DNA of 17,492 bases from Acholeplasmataceae bacterium. Lineage in GTDB: Bacteria > Bacillota > Negativicutes > Acidaminococcales > Acidaminococcaceae. A model generated the notes under the pieces. The model ran no database searches. It was given only the letters and a program-made list of their open reading frames with translations, and was not told the DNA's origin. A program made the translations under genes and the position numbers. Numbering within the stretch: the stretch's first letter is position 1; every line of letters begins with the position of its first letter. Positions 7,981 to 15,756 of the stretch are shown here, piece by piece. The DNA lies in assembly GCA_012719555.1 (NCBI GenBank), contig JAAYAE010000096.1, forward strand, positions 1-17,492, in the 5' to 3' direction.

Positions 7981-9261
7981 ATGAGTATTTCTGTAGAGAG
8001 ACAAGGGAATGAAGCAATAATAAAGTTGGGGCTACAAGTTGATGAAGTAAATAAGGGATTTAATAAGGCTATTGCTAAAATAAACAAACAAGTTAGTATT
8101 CCCGGCTTTAGAAAAGGCAAAGCTCCCCGCAATATTTTAGAAAATCATGTAGGCAAAGAGGCTGTTAAACAAGAGGCCTTTGAAATATTGGCTAATGAAT
8201 GTTACACCAAGGCTTTAACTGATGAAAAACTAATCCCAGTATCCGATCCTAAGATTACTGAGTACAAATTCGAAGAGAATGAAGACATGGAGCTTACTTT
8301 AACGGTTACCCTAAAACCAGAACCGGAATTGGGTGAGTACAAAGGTCTTTCCGTTGAGAAAAAAGTTGTAGAGATTACCGACAAAGAAGTTGACGAGGCT
8401 ATTGATGATTTGCGTAAACGTGCAGCCAAAATGGTGGTAGTAAAAGATGCCATTATTGAGAAGGGCGATTTTGCCATTATTGATTTTGCCGGTACCGTAG
8501 ATGGTAAACCTTTCTCCGGTGGTGAAGGCAAGGGATATCCTTTAGAAGTAGGTTCAGGCAGCTTCATACCTGGGTTTGAAGAGCAATTGGTTGGACTAAA
8601 AGCAGGGGACTCCACTGATGTTGATGTTACTTTTCCTGAGAGCTATTTTGTAAAAGAATTAGCCAATAAGGAAGCAATATTCAAAGTTCATGTACAGGAT
8701 GTAAAGCGTAAAGAATTACCGGAGTTAAATGACGAGTTTGTTAGTGCGAATTCTGATAGTAAGACTGTAGAAGAATTAAAGAGCACTTTAAAAGAGCGTC
8801 TACAAAAGAGTGGAGAACAGCAATCACAAGTTGAATACGAACGTGCCTTAGTTATGAAGGCTGTTGAAAATGCTGTCTTTGAAGTTCCTGATATTATGGT
8901 AGAAGACCGTGTTTCCCGTATGGTTGATGAATTGCAGATGAGTTTGGAAAGTCGTAAGATGAATATGGATATGTATATGAAATACACAGGTCAGGATATG
9001 ACTAAAATACGTGAAAATCAAAAACCGACAGCAGTAGAAAATGTCAAAACAGATTTGGTTTTGGATGCTATCGCTAAAGCTGAAAATCTTCAAATTTCCG
9101 AAGAAGAGGTTAATGCCGAGATGGCTGCTATTGCCTCTCAACATGGCGCTAGTGTTGAAGATGTTAAAAAAATCATAGCGGGTAACCGTAATATGGGATT
9201 ATTACTGGCTAATGTATTGCGTAAAAAAGCCGCTCATATTATTATTGATAGCGCTAAATAA
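7981..9261 (+). CDS. tig: Trigger factor (ribosome-associated chaperone and peptidyl-prolyl isomerase)
   Basis: Trigger factor binds the ribosome exit tunnel and shields nascent chains. The product is 426 residues, a normal length. The N-terminal ribosome-binding domain carries the signature GFRKGKAP (residues 42-49). An FKBP-type domain follows at about 155-240 (GDFAIIDFAGTVDGKPF, SFIPGFEEQLVGLKAGD), then the helical C-terminal chaperone arms. The reading frame is open 26 codons further upstream, but the ATG at 7981 has an ideal AAGGAGG (7965-7971) nine bases away and matches the usual N-terminus, so it is chosen. It heads the tig-clpP-clpX run, with 45 bases to clpP and no terminator between. 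Confidence 0.96.
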   Translation: MSISVERQGNEAIIKLGLQVDEVNKGFNKAIAKINKQVSIPGFRKGKAPRNILENHVGKEAVKQEAFEILANECYTKALTDEKLIPVSDPKITEYKFEENEDMELTLTVTLKPEPELGEYKGLSVEKKVVEITDKEVDEAIDDLRKRAAKMVVVKDAIIEKGDFAIIDFAGTVDGKPFSGGEGKGYPLEVGSGSFIPGFEEQLVGLKAGDSTDVDVTFPESYFVKELANKEAIFKVHVQDVKRKELPELNDEFVSANSDSKTVEELKSTLKERLQKSGEQQSQVEYERALVMKAVENAVFEVPDIMVEDRVSRMVDELQMSLESRKMNMDMYMKYTGQDMTKIRENQKPTAVENVKTDLVLDAIAKAENLQISEEEVNAEMAAIASQHGASVEDVKKIIAGNRNMGLLLANVLRKKAAHIIIDSAK

Positions 9262-9306
9262 TTGTTTTTAGGTATATAATATTATTATAGAAGTGAGGTG
9301 TGCTAT

Positions 9307-9915
9307 ATGGCTTTTGTGCCGATAGTTGTAGAACAGTCTAGTCGGGGTGAACGTTCTTATGATATATATTCCCGCTTGCTCAAAGATAGAATAGTCTTTG
9401 TAACAGGCCAAATTGATGATTATATGGCTAACCTCATTATTGCTCAGCTGTTGTTTTTGGAAGCGGAAGACCCTAGCAAGGATGTTCACCTCTACATCAA
9501 CAGCCCGGGTGGCAGTGTGAGTGCCGGTATGGCGATTTATGATACGATGCAGTATATTAAACCTGATGTTTCCACTATTTGTATCGGTATGGCGGCGTCC
9601 ATGGCGTCTGTGCTTTTGGCAGCAGGGACACCTGGCAAACGATTTGCGCTACCGTACTCAAGGGTGATGATTCATCAACCGCTTGGCGGAGCCCAAGGGC
9701 AGGCCAGTGATATAGAGATTCATGCTAGGGAAATACTGCGTATTCGTGAAGAAATGACAGATATTCTGGTAAAACATACAGGACAAACAAAAAAGAAAAT
9801 ACAGCAGGACACTGAAAGGGATCACTTCCTGACTAGTGCAGAAGCTAAAGCATACGGTCTTATTGATGAGGTCGTAACCCGAGAAGCTGATAAATCTGCT
9901 GCGATAAAAGAATAG
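9307..9915 (+). CDS. clpP: ATP-dependent Clp protease proteolytic subunit ClpP
   Basis: ClpP is the self-compartmentalised serine protease that works with ClpX or ClpC. The product is 202 residues. The catalytic triad is visible as Ser98 (GMAASMAS), His123 (RVMIHQP) and Asp172 (ERDHF), the numbering usual for Firmicutes ClpP. The handle region QQDTERD is present. The frame can start at a GTG at 9298, but GAGGTG (9295-9300) is the ribosome binding site of the ATG at 9307, which gives the standard MAFVPIVVEQ N-terminus. It lies between tig and clpX, 50 bases from clpX, and is probably co-transcribed with both. I saw no CtsR-type repeat upstream. Confidence 0.97.
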   Translation: MAFVPIVVEQSSRGERSYDIYSRLLKDRIVFVTGQIDDYMANLIIAQLLFLEAEDPSKDVHLYINSPGGSVSAGMAIYDTMQYIKPDVSTICIGMAASMASVLLAAGTPGKRFALPYSRVMIHQPLGGAQGQASDIEIHAREILRIREEMTDILVKHTGQTKKKIQQDTERDHFLTSAEAKAYGLIDEVVTREADKSAAIKE

Positions 9916-9965
9916 TAGATGGGTGGGTATCTCATCTCGCATTTTGAGTGAAGGAGGAGTGACAT

Positions 9966-11231
9966 ATGAACTTTGGCGATGGAAATGATAACAATTATAC
10001 CTGTTCCTTCTGTGGCAAAAAACAAGGGCAAGTGAAGAAACTGGTTGCTGGACATAATGTCTTTATTTGTGATGAATGTATTGAAGTGTGCAATGAAATG
10101 CTGGCAGAAGAGTTTGCTCAACCGGCAGAAGAGTTACGTAGTGATTTGCCTAAACCTAAAGAAATTAAGGAGATTCTTGACCAATATGTAATTGGACAAG
10201 ATGATGCTAAGAAAACGTTGGCTGTAGCGGTTTATAATCACTACAAACGTATTCACTATGAAGATCAGCATAAAAATGACGATGTGGAATTACAGAAATC
10301 TAACATTTTGATGTTGGGGCCAACAGGTAGTGGTAAAACTTTATTGGCACAGACTTTGGCAAAAATTTTACAGGTACCTTTTGCCATTGCTGATGCTACG
10401 GCACTCACTGAAGCTGGCTATGTAGGTGAGGATGTAGAAAATATTTTGTTGCGTTTAATTCAAAATGCAGATTTTGATATTGAACGTGCTGAACGAGGTA
10501 TTATTTATATTGATGAGATTGATAAAATCTCCCGTAAGTCTGAAAACCCTTCTATTACTAGAGATGTTTCCGGTGAAGGAGTGCAGCAAGCCTTACTAAA
10601 GATTTTAGAGGGAACGGTAGCTAGCGTCCCGCCCCAAGGTGGTCGCAAGCATCCTCATCAAGAATTTATTCAGATTAATACAACCAACATTTTGTTTATT
10701 TGTGGCGGAGCTTTTGCTGGCATTGAAAGCATTATTAGTTCCCGTATTGGCAAAAAAAATATGGGCTTTGGTGCGGATATTAAAACTAAGAATGAGCTAA
10801 AGGCTGATGCGGTACTCAAGAAGGTTTTGCCTGAAGATTTAATGAAGTTTGGTTTAATCCCCGAATTTGCCGGTCGTTTACCGGTGATTGTAACGCTAGA
10901 TTCTTTGGATGAAGCAGCTCTTATCCGCATTTTAACTGAACCCAAAAACGCTTTAACCAAGCAATATGAGCATTTTTTGGCTATGGATGATGTGGAACTT
11001 AGTTTTGATGAGGGAGCCTTGAAGGCTATCGCTCATGAAGCACTTAGTCGTAGCGCCGGAGCTAGAGGATTAAGGGCAATCATAGAAAATATTATGCGTA
11101 ATGTTATGTATGAGGTTCCTTCTAGGGGCGATGTGAAAAAATGTGTGGTTACAGAGGATGTAGTTATAGCACATAAAGACCCTACGCTTTTATTAGAGGA
11201 AGCATCAAAAGAAAAACGTAAAAAAGCATAA
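9966..11231 (+). CDS. clpX: ATP-dependent Clp protease ATP-binding subunit ClpX
   Basis: ClpX is the AAA+ unfoldase that recognises tagged substrates and feeds them to ClpP. The 421-residue product has the N-terminal zinc-binding domain with Cys13, Cys16, Cys35 and Cys38 (CSFC, CDEC). Walker A is GPTGSGKT (118-125), the pore loop is GYVGEDVEN, and Walker B is IIYIDEIDK. The ClpP-docking loop reads MGFGAD where IGFGAD-type sequences are common. The C-terminal small domain (SAGARGLRAIIE, sensor-2 arginine) is complete. The ATG at 9966 follows GAAGGAGGAG. A terminator downstream ends the tig-clpP-clpX unit. Confidence 0.97.
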   Translation: MNFGDGNDNNYTCSFCGKKQGQVKKLVAGHNVFICDECIEVCNEMLAEEFAQPAEELRSDLPKPKEIKEILDQYVIGQDDAKKTLAVAVYNHYKRIHYEDQHKNDDVELQKSNILMLGPTGSGKTLLAQTLAKILQVPFAIADATALTEAGYVGEDVENILLRLIQNADFDIERAERGIIYIDEIDKISRKSENPSITRDVSGEGVQQALLKILEGTVASVPPQGGRKHPHQEFIQINTTNILFICGGAFAGIESIISSRIGKKNMGFGADIKTKNELKADAVLKKVLPEDLMKFGLIPEFAGRLPVIVTLDSLDEAALIRILTEPKNALTKQYEHFLAMDDVELSFDEGALKAIAHEALSRSAGARGLRAIIENIMRNVMYEVPSRGDVKKCVVTEDVVIAHKDPTLLLEEASKEKRKKA

Positions 11232-11235
11232 ATTG

Positions 11236-11271
11236 AAGGGGAAAAGGGGGTTAACCTTTTTCCCCTTTTTG
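11236..11271 (+). terminator. Intrinsic terminator between clpX and lon
   Basis: A GGGGAAAAGGG arm (from 11238) pairs with CCTTTTTCCCC (to 11265), with one G-T pair, and is followed by TTTTT. It closes the tig-clpP-clpX unit and separates it from the lon promoter. Confidence 0.85.
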
Positions 11272-11273
11272 TC

Positions 11274-11313
11274 TATAATGTAAGTTAAAGAGTATAATAT
11301 GTATACTTATAAT
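11274..11313 (+). promoter_or_regulatory. lon promoter region with operator-like decamer
   Basis: TATAAT occurs three times (11274-11279, 11293-11298, 11308-11313). ATGTATACTT (11299-11308) lies between the last two; it is the exact reverse complement of AAGTATACAT, which is found twice upstream of the PFOR gene. No -35 box is convincing, so which TATAAT is used is unclear. Confidence 0.5.
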
Positions 11314-11330
11314 AGATTGGAGGGTTATAT

Positions 11331-13646
11331 ATGAGTGACAATAATTTAAGAATACCGCTTTTGCCTTTGCGGGGTATGTTGGTATTTCCGGGCATGATTA
11401 TAAATTTGGATATTGGTCGTGAGCGGTCTATTAAAGCGATAGAGACTGCTATGAATGGTTCACGTAGGATTTTTTTAGTAGCTCAACGCGAGGCGACTAT
11501 TATTGATCCTACTGCTTCTGATATGTTTACATTTGGCATTGTTGCTGAGATAAAGCAGTTGTTAAAACTACCTAATGGGGCATTGCGTGTTTTAGTAGAA
11601 GGTTTGACCCGGGCACAGATTTTATCAGTAGAAGATGTTGCTGGATCTAATTTTGACGCTATTATAAACATAGTGGGAGACATTAATGATCATAGTAATG
11701 AAGTAGAAGCACTAAAACGAATGTTGGTAGAAACTTTTGAGCAGTGGGTTTTGGCTAGTAAAAAAATCACTTCTGAAGTTCTGCTTACCTTTAAAGATCA
11801 GCCGGATCCAGGACGTATTGCCGATATGATTGCCGGGTACCTTGCAATTAATATTAGCGAAAAAGAAAAAATTTTGGAAGCAAATGATGTAAAGACGCGC
11901 ATGAATTTGTTATATGGATATTTGTGCAAGGAGTTAGAAATTGCCAACATCGAGAAGAATATTTCTCAACAGGTAAGTAAGCAAATCGAGCAGAACCAAA
12001 GAGAATATTATTTGCGTGAGCAAATGAAGGCAATTAGCAAAGAACTTAATGAGGGCGATGAACGTCAGTCTGAAGTAGATGAGTATAAGAAAAAAATAGA
12101 AGAATTAAAACTACCTGAAGATTTAGTTGAAAAACTCAACAAAGAACTAGACCGTTTATATAAAATGCCTCCAATGATGGCTGAAAGCGCAGTTATACGC
12201 AATTATTTGGATGTTGTTTTGAGCTTACCATGGAATAACGCTACTGAGGATAATTATGACTTAAAACTGGCGGCTAAAATTCTTAATAAGGATCACTATG
12301 GTTTGCAAAAAGTAAAGGAACGTATTTTAGAATATCTTGCAGTGCGGGCATTGACCAAGCAAAACAAAGGTCCTATTCTGTGTTTGGTAGGCCCACCCGG
12401 TGTTGGCAAAACTTCGTTAGCTCGAAGTGTTGCTCGCGCTATAGCACGTAAGTTTACTAGAATTTCTTTGGGTGGCGTTCGTGATGAAGCCGAAATACGT
12501 GGGCATAGACGCACCTATATTGGTGCTATGCCTGGTAGATTGATTCACGGAATGCAAACCTGTGGCACTTCTAACCCAGTATTTTTGCTAGACGAAGTGG
12601 ACAAAATGAATGCTGATTTCCGCGGCGATCCGGCTTCTGCTCTGTTAGAGGTTTTGGACCCGGAACAAAATTGCAATTTTAGTGATCATTTTGTTGAATA
12701 TCCTTTTGATATGTCCAATGTATTTTGGATTGTTACAGCAAATACTGTAGATACTATTCCTGCGGCCTTGTTAGATAGAATGGAAGTAATTCAACTGGCA
12801 AGTTACACAGACGAAGAAAAAGTAAAAATAGCTCAACTGCACTTAATCCCAAAAGAGCGCAAAGAGCATGGCCTTACAACAAAAACTTTTTCTGTAGCAC
12901 CAAGAACTATCGAGCACATTATTCGCGATTATACACGCGAAGCAGGTGTGCGGAATTTGGAACGTAAGATAGCGGCATTGTGTCGTAAGGCTGCTAAGCA
13001 AATTGTAGATGGTGATGTAAAAAGTGTAAAAGTAAATCCAGCTAATTTAACAACTTTCTTGGGGCCAATTGTTTATTTAGAGAGTGATTTGAAAGCACGC
13101 AGTGAAGTTGGTATTTGTACAGGTCTAGCTTGGACTAGTGTTGGTGGTGAGATGCTTAAAGTGGAAGTAATCGCTTGTGCCGGTAAGGGCAAATTGCAAT
13201 TGACAGGCCAATTAGGAGATGTTATGAAAGAGTCTGCACAGGCCGGCTATACATATATTCGTTCGCGTGCTAAACAACTAGGGCTTCAGGAAAATTTCTC
13301 TGAAACTACAGATATACATATTCATTTGCCGGAAGGTGCGATTCCTAAGGATGGACCTTCTGCTGGGATTACCATGGTAATAGCCATGGAATCAGCGCTA
13401 ACAAAGCGTAAAGTTAAGGCTGGTATTGCCATGACCGGTGAAATTACTTTGTCAGGGAGAGTGCTTCCTGTAGGTGGTATTAAGGAAAAAATGTTAGCGG
13501 CAAGCAGATATGGTATTAAGAAAATTTTGTTGCCGGCACAAAACATGCAAGATTTAGATGAATTACCAAAGAAGGTGCGGGATGCTATTGAGTTTATTCC
13601 GGTTGAGCATATGGATCAGGTTACGAAAATAGCATTGGAGGATTAG
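11331..13646 (+). CDS. lon: ATP-dependent protease Lon (LonA)
   Basis: Lon is a cytoplasmic AAA+ serine protease that degrades misfolded and regulatory proteins. The 771-residue product has the N-terminal substrate-binding domain (IPLLPLRGMLVFPGM), a coiled region around 220-270, Walker A GPPGVGKTS (354-362), Walker B (VFLLDEVDKM), and a C-terminal S16 protease domain. The catalytic serine is Ser677 in DGPSAG, and the lysine lies in the GGIKEK motif at about 715-720. It is a LonA-type protein, with no membrane insertion. GGAGGG (11319-11324) supports the ATG at 11331. engB starts one base after the lon stop, so the two are translationally linked. The promoter carries the decamer shared with the PFOR gene. 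Confidence 0.97.
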   Translation: MSDNNLRIPLLPLRGMLVFPGMIINLDIGRERSIKAIETAMNGSRRIFLVAQREATIIDPTASDMFTFGIVAEIKQLLKLPNGALRVLVEGLTRAQILSVEDVAGSNFDAIINIVGDINDHSNEVEALKRMLVETFEQWVLASKKITSEVLLTFKDQPDPGRIADMIAGYLAINISEKEKILEANDVKTRMNLLYGYLCKELEIANIEKNISQQVSKQIEQNQREYYLREQMKAISKELNEGDERQSEVDEYKKKIEELKLPEDLVEKLNKELDRLYKMPPMMAESAVIRNYLDVVLSLPWNNATEDNYDLKLAAKILNKDHYGLQKVKERILEYLAVRALTKQNKGPILCLVGPPGVGKTSLARSVARAIARKFTRISLGGVRDEAEIRGHRRTYIGAMPGRLIHGMQTCGTSNPVFLLDEVDKMNADFRGDPASALLEVLDPEQNCNFSDHFVEYPFDMSNVFWIVTANTVDTIPAALLDRMEVIQLASYTDEEKVKIAQLHLIPKERKEHGLTTKTFSVAPRTIEHIIRDYTREAGVRNLERKIAALCRKAAKQIVDGDVKSVKVNPANLTTFLGPIVYLESDLKARSEVGICTGLAWTSVGGEMLKVEVIACAGKGKLQLTGQLGDVMKESAQAGYTYIRSRAKQLGLQENFSETTDIHIHLPEGAIPKDGPSAGITMVIAMESALTKRKVKAGIAMTGEITLSGRVLPVGGIKEKMLAASRYGIKKILLPAQNMQDLDELPKKVRDAIEFIPVEHMDQVTKIALED

Positions 13647-13647
13647 A

Positions 13648-14277
13648 ATGAATTTGAAACAATGGGATTTAATAACAGCAAAGTATTTGGCCTCAGCTGT
13701 AAACAGCGCTCAATATCCAGTGCCGCCCATGGAAGAGATTGCTTTTATCGGGCGAAGTAATGTAGGAAAATCTTCTTTAATAAATTCGTTAACTCGTTGT
13801 CGAGGGTTAGCTAGAGTTAGTGGCTCTCCTGGCAAGACTCAGACGCTTAACTTTTATGAGCTTTGTGCTAAAAGAATGTTAGGTGAAGTAGAGGATAGGC
13901 GCATATTTCACTTAGTGGATTTGCCCGGTTATGGCTTTGCGCGTACAGCAAAAGATAATCGTGAGCAGTGGTCGGCATTTATTGGCAAGTATTTGGAAAA
14001 CTCGGAAAACTTGAAAATGGTTTGCCAATTAATAGATATTAGGCATAAACCCATGGATAGTGATATTGCTTGTTACCATTGGCTTATGGATTGTCAGCGG
14101 CCTACTATGGTTGTCTTGACCAAAGCTGATAAGCTATCTAAGGGAGCTGGATTGGCACAAAAGGAAGTATTCAAGAGAGAATTCGGCTTGGATGATAGTC
14201 GTATTATTACATATTCGTCTACTGCTCATACTATGCGTAATGAGCTTATTACAAGAGTGATGGATTACATAGACTAG
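13648..14277 (+). CDS. engB: Ribosome biogenesis GTP-binding protein EngB (YsxC/YihA)
   Basis: This essential Era-like GTPase is needed for late assembly of the large ribosomal subunit. The 209-residue product has G1 GRSNVGKSS (35-43), the G2-region threonine in SPGKTQTLN, G3 DLPGYGFA, G4 TKAD and a G5-like YSSTA. The length is typical. The ATG at 13648 lies one base after the lon stop, with its ribosome binding site GGAGG (13637-13641) inside the end of lon. The lon-engB pairing is common in Firmicutes. The following TTG-initiated gene is 24 bases downstream and probably in the same transcript. Confidence 0.96.
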   Translation: MNLKQWDLITAKYLASAVNSAQYPVPPMEEIAFIGRSNVGKSSLINSLTRCRGLARVSGSPGKTQTLNFYELCAKRMLGEVEDRRIFHLVDLPGYGFARTAKDNREQWSAFIGKYLENSENLKMVCQLIDIRHKPMDSDIACYHWLMDCQRPTMVVLTKADKLSKGAGLAQKEVFKREFGLDDSRIITYSSTAHTMRNELITRVMDYID

Positions 14278-14301
14278 AACTGGGGGAAGAAGGAGTAAAA
14301 G

Positions 14302-15342
14302 TTGGTTAGAGCGGGGTTGGTTGTACTAGCATTTTTTATCGGCTGGGGATTGAGTTTCATAGGCATGCCTATCCCTTGGATGTTAGGAGGTATTTTTGTA
14401 TCATTGGCAATGAAAATTGCCGGCATACAGGGCGTATCGTGGCCTAGGAGATGGCGCAATTATGGATTGATAGTGGTTGGCTATGGTATAGGCCGCTATG
14501 TAACACCTTCGGTTTTAGATCAAATGCTACAACAAATACCTGGTATTGTAGGCGCCACTATTGTGGCTGTTGCCACTGCGCTTATTATTTCCGTTTTTAT
14601 GGCTAAATATGAACATATGGATTTGCATAGTACCATTATGGGCATTATGCCGGGTGGTTTTACGCAGATGACGGCAATGAGTGACGAGGACTGCCGTGTT
14701 GATACAAATGTGGTAACTGTGCTGCAGAGTTTGCGTTTGATAACAATAGTGGTGACTGTTCCTTTTCTAGTTATAAATTTTCTGGGTGCACAAGTCACAC
14801 AAACGGCTACTAGTTTGGCGGTTACTAAAGGCATTTCTTTTTGGCCTATTTTGCCCTTGGCTGCCATAGTAGGTTTTATTATGGAGAAATTAAAAATTTC
14901 GACACCTTATCTAATGGGACCTATTTTTGTGACCGCAGCGTTATCTTTGTATATGGGACTTTTAAACACTTCTCCTAATTGGTTGTTATCACTGGCGCAA
15001 CTTAGCATTGGCATTTATGTAGGAACAGGGCTGGAACCTAAAAAAGTTAAAAAATTAATGCTGATATTACCCAATGTTTTCTTGGGAATTTTTGTCATGC
15101 TGGCAGTAAGTATTGGGGTAGCCTATTTGTTGTCCTATTTTTATGGTTTTAGTTTAATTACAGCTTTTTTAGCTATGGCTCCCGGCGGATTGGGAGAGAT
15201 GTGTTTGGTTGGTATGTCTTTGGAAGAGACCGTGGCGATTATTTTGACATATCAAATGTTCAGATTTTTATTCTTGAATTTGGCGGTACCTGTTTGTATT
15301 GGCCGATATTTTGGGAAGCCGAGTTTGGGTGAAGAACGCTAA
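14302..15342 (+). CDS. AbrB-type (ammonia monooxygenase-like) membrane protein
   Basis: The 346-residue product is a multi-pass membrane protein of the AbrB duplication family (PF05145), with two related halves. Each half has a proline-turn motif: PWMLGGIFVSLAMKIAGI near 25-42 and PYLMGPIFVTAALSLYMGL near 202-220. Glycine/proline motifs MPGGFTQM and APGGLGEM also repeat between the halves, as expected for the family. About ten hydrophobic segments are visible. The family's function is not settled; the old names (ammonia monooxygenase, transcriptional regulator) should not be taken literally. The start is a TTG at 14302, supported by GAAGGAG (14288-14294) seven bases away, with no better ATG. 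It is the last gene of the lon-engB unit. No terminator lies between it and the riboswitch promoter. Confidence 0.85.
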   Translation: MVRAGLVVLAFFIGWGLSFIGMPIPWMLGGIFVSLAMKIAGIQGVSWPRRWRNYGLIVVGYGIGRYVTPSVLDQMLQQIPGIVGATIVAVATALIISVFMAKYEHMDLHSTIMGIMPGGFTQMTAMSDEDCRVDTNVVTVLQSLRLITIVVTVPFLVINFLGAQVTQTATSLAVTKGISFWPILPLAAIVGFIMEKLKISTPYLMGPIFVTAALSLYMGLLNTSPNWLLSLAQLSIGIYVGTGLEPKKVKKLMLILPNVFLGIFVMLAVSIGVAYLLSYFYGFSLITAFLAMAPGGLGEMCLVGMSLEETVAIILTYQMFRFLFLNLAVPVCIGRYFGKPSLGEER

Positions 15343-15371
15343 AAATAAAATACGGTTAAGCATCAGAGATA

Positions 15372-15399
15372 TTGACATTATTACTAGATGTTGTATAAT
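15372..15399 (+). promoter_or_regulatory. Strong sigma-A promoter of the cobalamin-riboswitch RNA
   Basis: A perfect TTGACA (15372-15377) and a perfect TATAAT (15394-15399) are separated by 16 bases. A transcript would start near 15406, just before the aptamer. With the tRNA promoter it is one of the best promoters in the window, yet no gene lies under it. Confidence 0.85.
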
Positions 15400-15419
15400 G
15401 AATGTGTAACTTAATAAAG

Positions 15420-15535
15420 TACAGATTAACGATAAGTCGGTGTAAGTCCGACACGGTCCCGCCGCTGTAAAGCCAGCATATCGGTCTGTAGTATCCTAAG
15501 TATCCTGCGAGAGACAGGAAGCGGATGAGAGTGAT
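15420..15535 (+). promoter_or_regulatory. Cobalamin (B12) riboswitch without a downstream gene
   Basis: The 5' half has the conserved cobalamin-aptamer core: GTCGGTGTAAGTCCGAC (15436-15452), a hairpin with the typical GGTG-N-AA-N-TCC pattern, then CGGTCCCGCCGCTGTAAAGCC (about 15454-15473). The 3' half is less standard. It has TAAGTATCCTGCGAGAGACAGGA, with a 5-bp TCCTG/CAGGA hairpin, where a canonical B12 box would usually read close to AGCCAGGAGACCTGCC. Direction, promoter and following terminator all fit a plus-strand regulatory RNA. The boundaries are approximate. The 414-base stretch 15343-15756 contains no open reading frame I can support. Confidence 0.85.
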
Positions 15536-15556
15536 TTATTTCACAATTGTCTAGTT

Positions 15557-15590
15557 AGCTTCTTTCCTCAGGGGAAGAGGCTTTTTGTTT
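15557..15590 (+). terminator. Terminator following the cobalamin riboswitch
   Basis: AGCTTCTTTCC (15557-15567) pairs with GGGAAGAGGCT, allowing G-T pairs, around a short loop, followed by TTTTTGTTT. It lies 20-25 bases after the aptamer, where a B12-controlled terminator is expected. It may also end readthrough from the lon-engB operon. Confidence 0.82.
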
Positions 15591-15679
15591 GCAGTATTGG
15601 ACGTACTGTTTCTCTCAAAAAGTCATTTTCAAATGGTCCTTAAAATGAGGAGTGAGTGAGAGACACTTCGGAAAAAGTA

Positions 15680-15720
15680 AAAAAGAGGTTGCTTTTCTTA
15701 GGAAAAGCAGCCTCTTTTTC
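15680..15720. terminator. Bidirectional intrinsic terminator
   Basis: GAGGTTGCTTTTC (15685-15697) pairs with GAAAAGCAGCCTC (15702-15714), with one G-T pair and flanking A and T runs that extend the stem. T-rich tails exist on both strands (TTTTTCGTTTTTT on plus; TTTTTTACTTTTT on minus). It ends both the riboswitch readthrough RNA and the convergent CDF exporter mRNA. Confidence 0.88.
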
Positions 15721-15756
15721 GTTTTTTATGGTAAGGAGTCCTTTTATCTTAGCTAG

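Larger units (their letters stand above)
15406..15726 (+). ncRNA. Candidate B12-controlled non-coding RNA
   Basis: Inference: transcription from the promoter at 15372-15399 would give an RNA of about 185 nt ending at the first terminator (15557-15590), or about 315 nt ending at the second (15680-15726). The part between the terminators has no ORF of useful length but contains nested inverted repeats (15592-15666). A known precedent for the logic is the cobalamin riboswitch controlling a small or antisense RNA in Listeria and Enterococcus. A remnant riboswitch left after loss of its gene is the main alternative. Confidence 0.45.

Noticed and set aside
7773..8132. 119-codon minus-strand ORF over the tig start
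   Set aside because: It is a mirror of the tig coding frame and leader, with no ribosome binding site. Its hydrophobic look comes from AT-rich antisense sequence.
8202..8615. 137-codon serine-rich minus-strand ORF inside tig
   Set aside because: It is antisense to a well-supported gene, and its composition is typical of a shadow frame.
9262..9300. Separate promoter for clpP (TATAAT at 9275-9280)
   Set aside because: No -35 box lies at a usable distance, and transcription from tig explains expression.
15654..15756. GTG-initiated ORF downstream of the B12 riboswitch
   Set aside because: It runs straight through the strong bidirectional terminator and has no sensible protein character.
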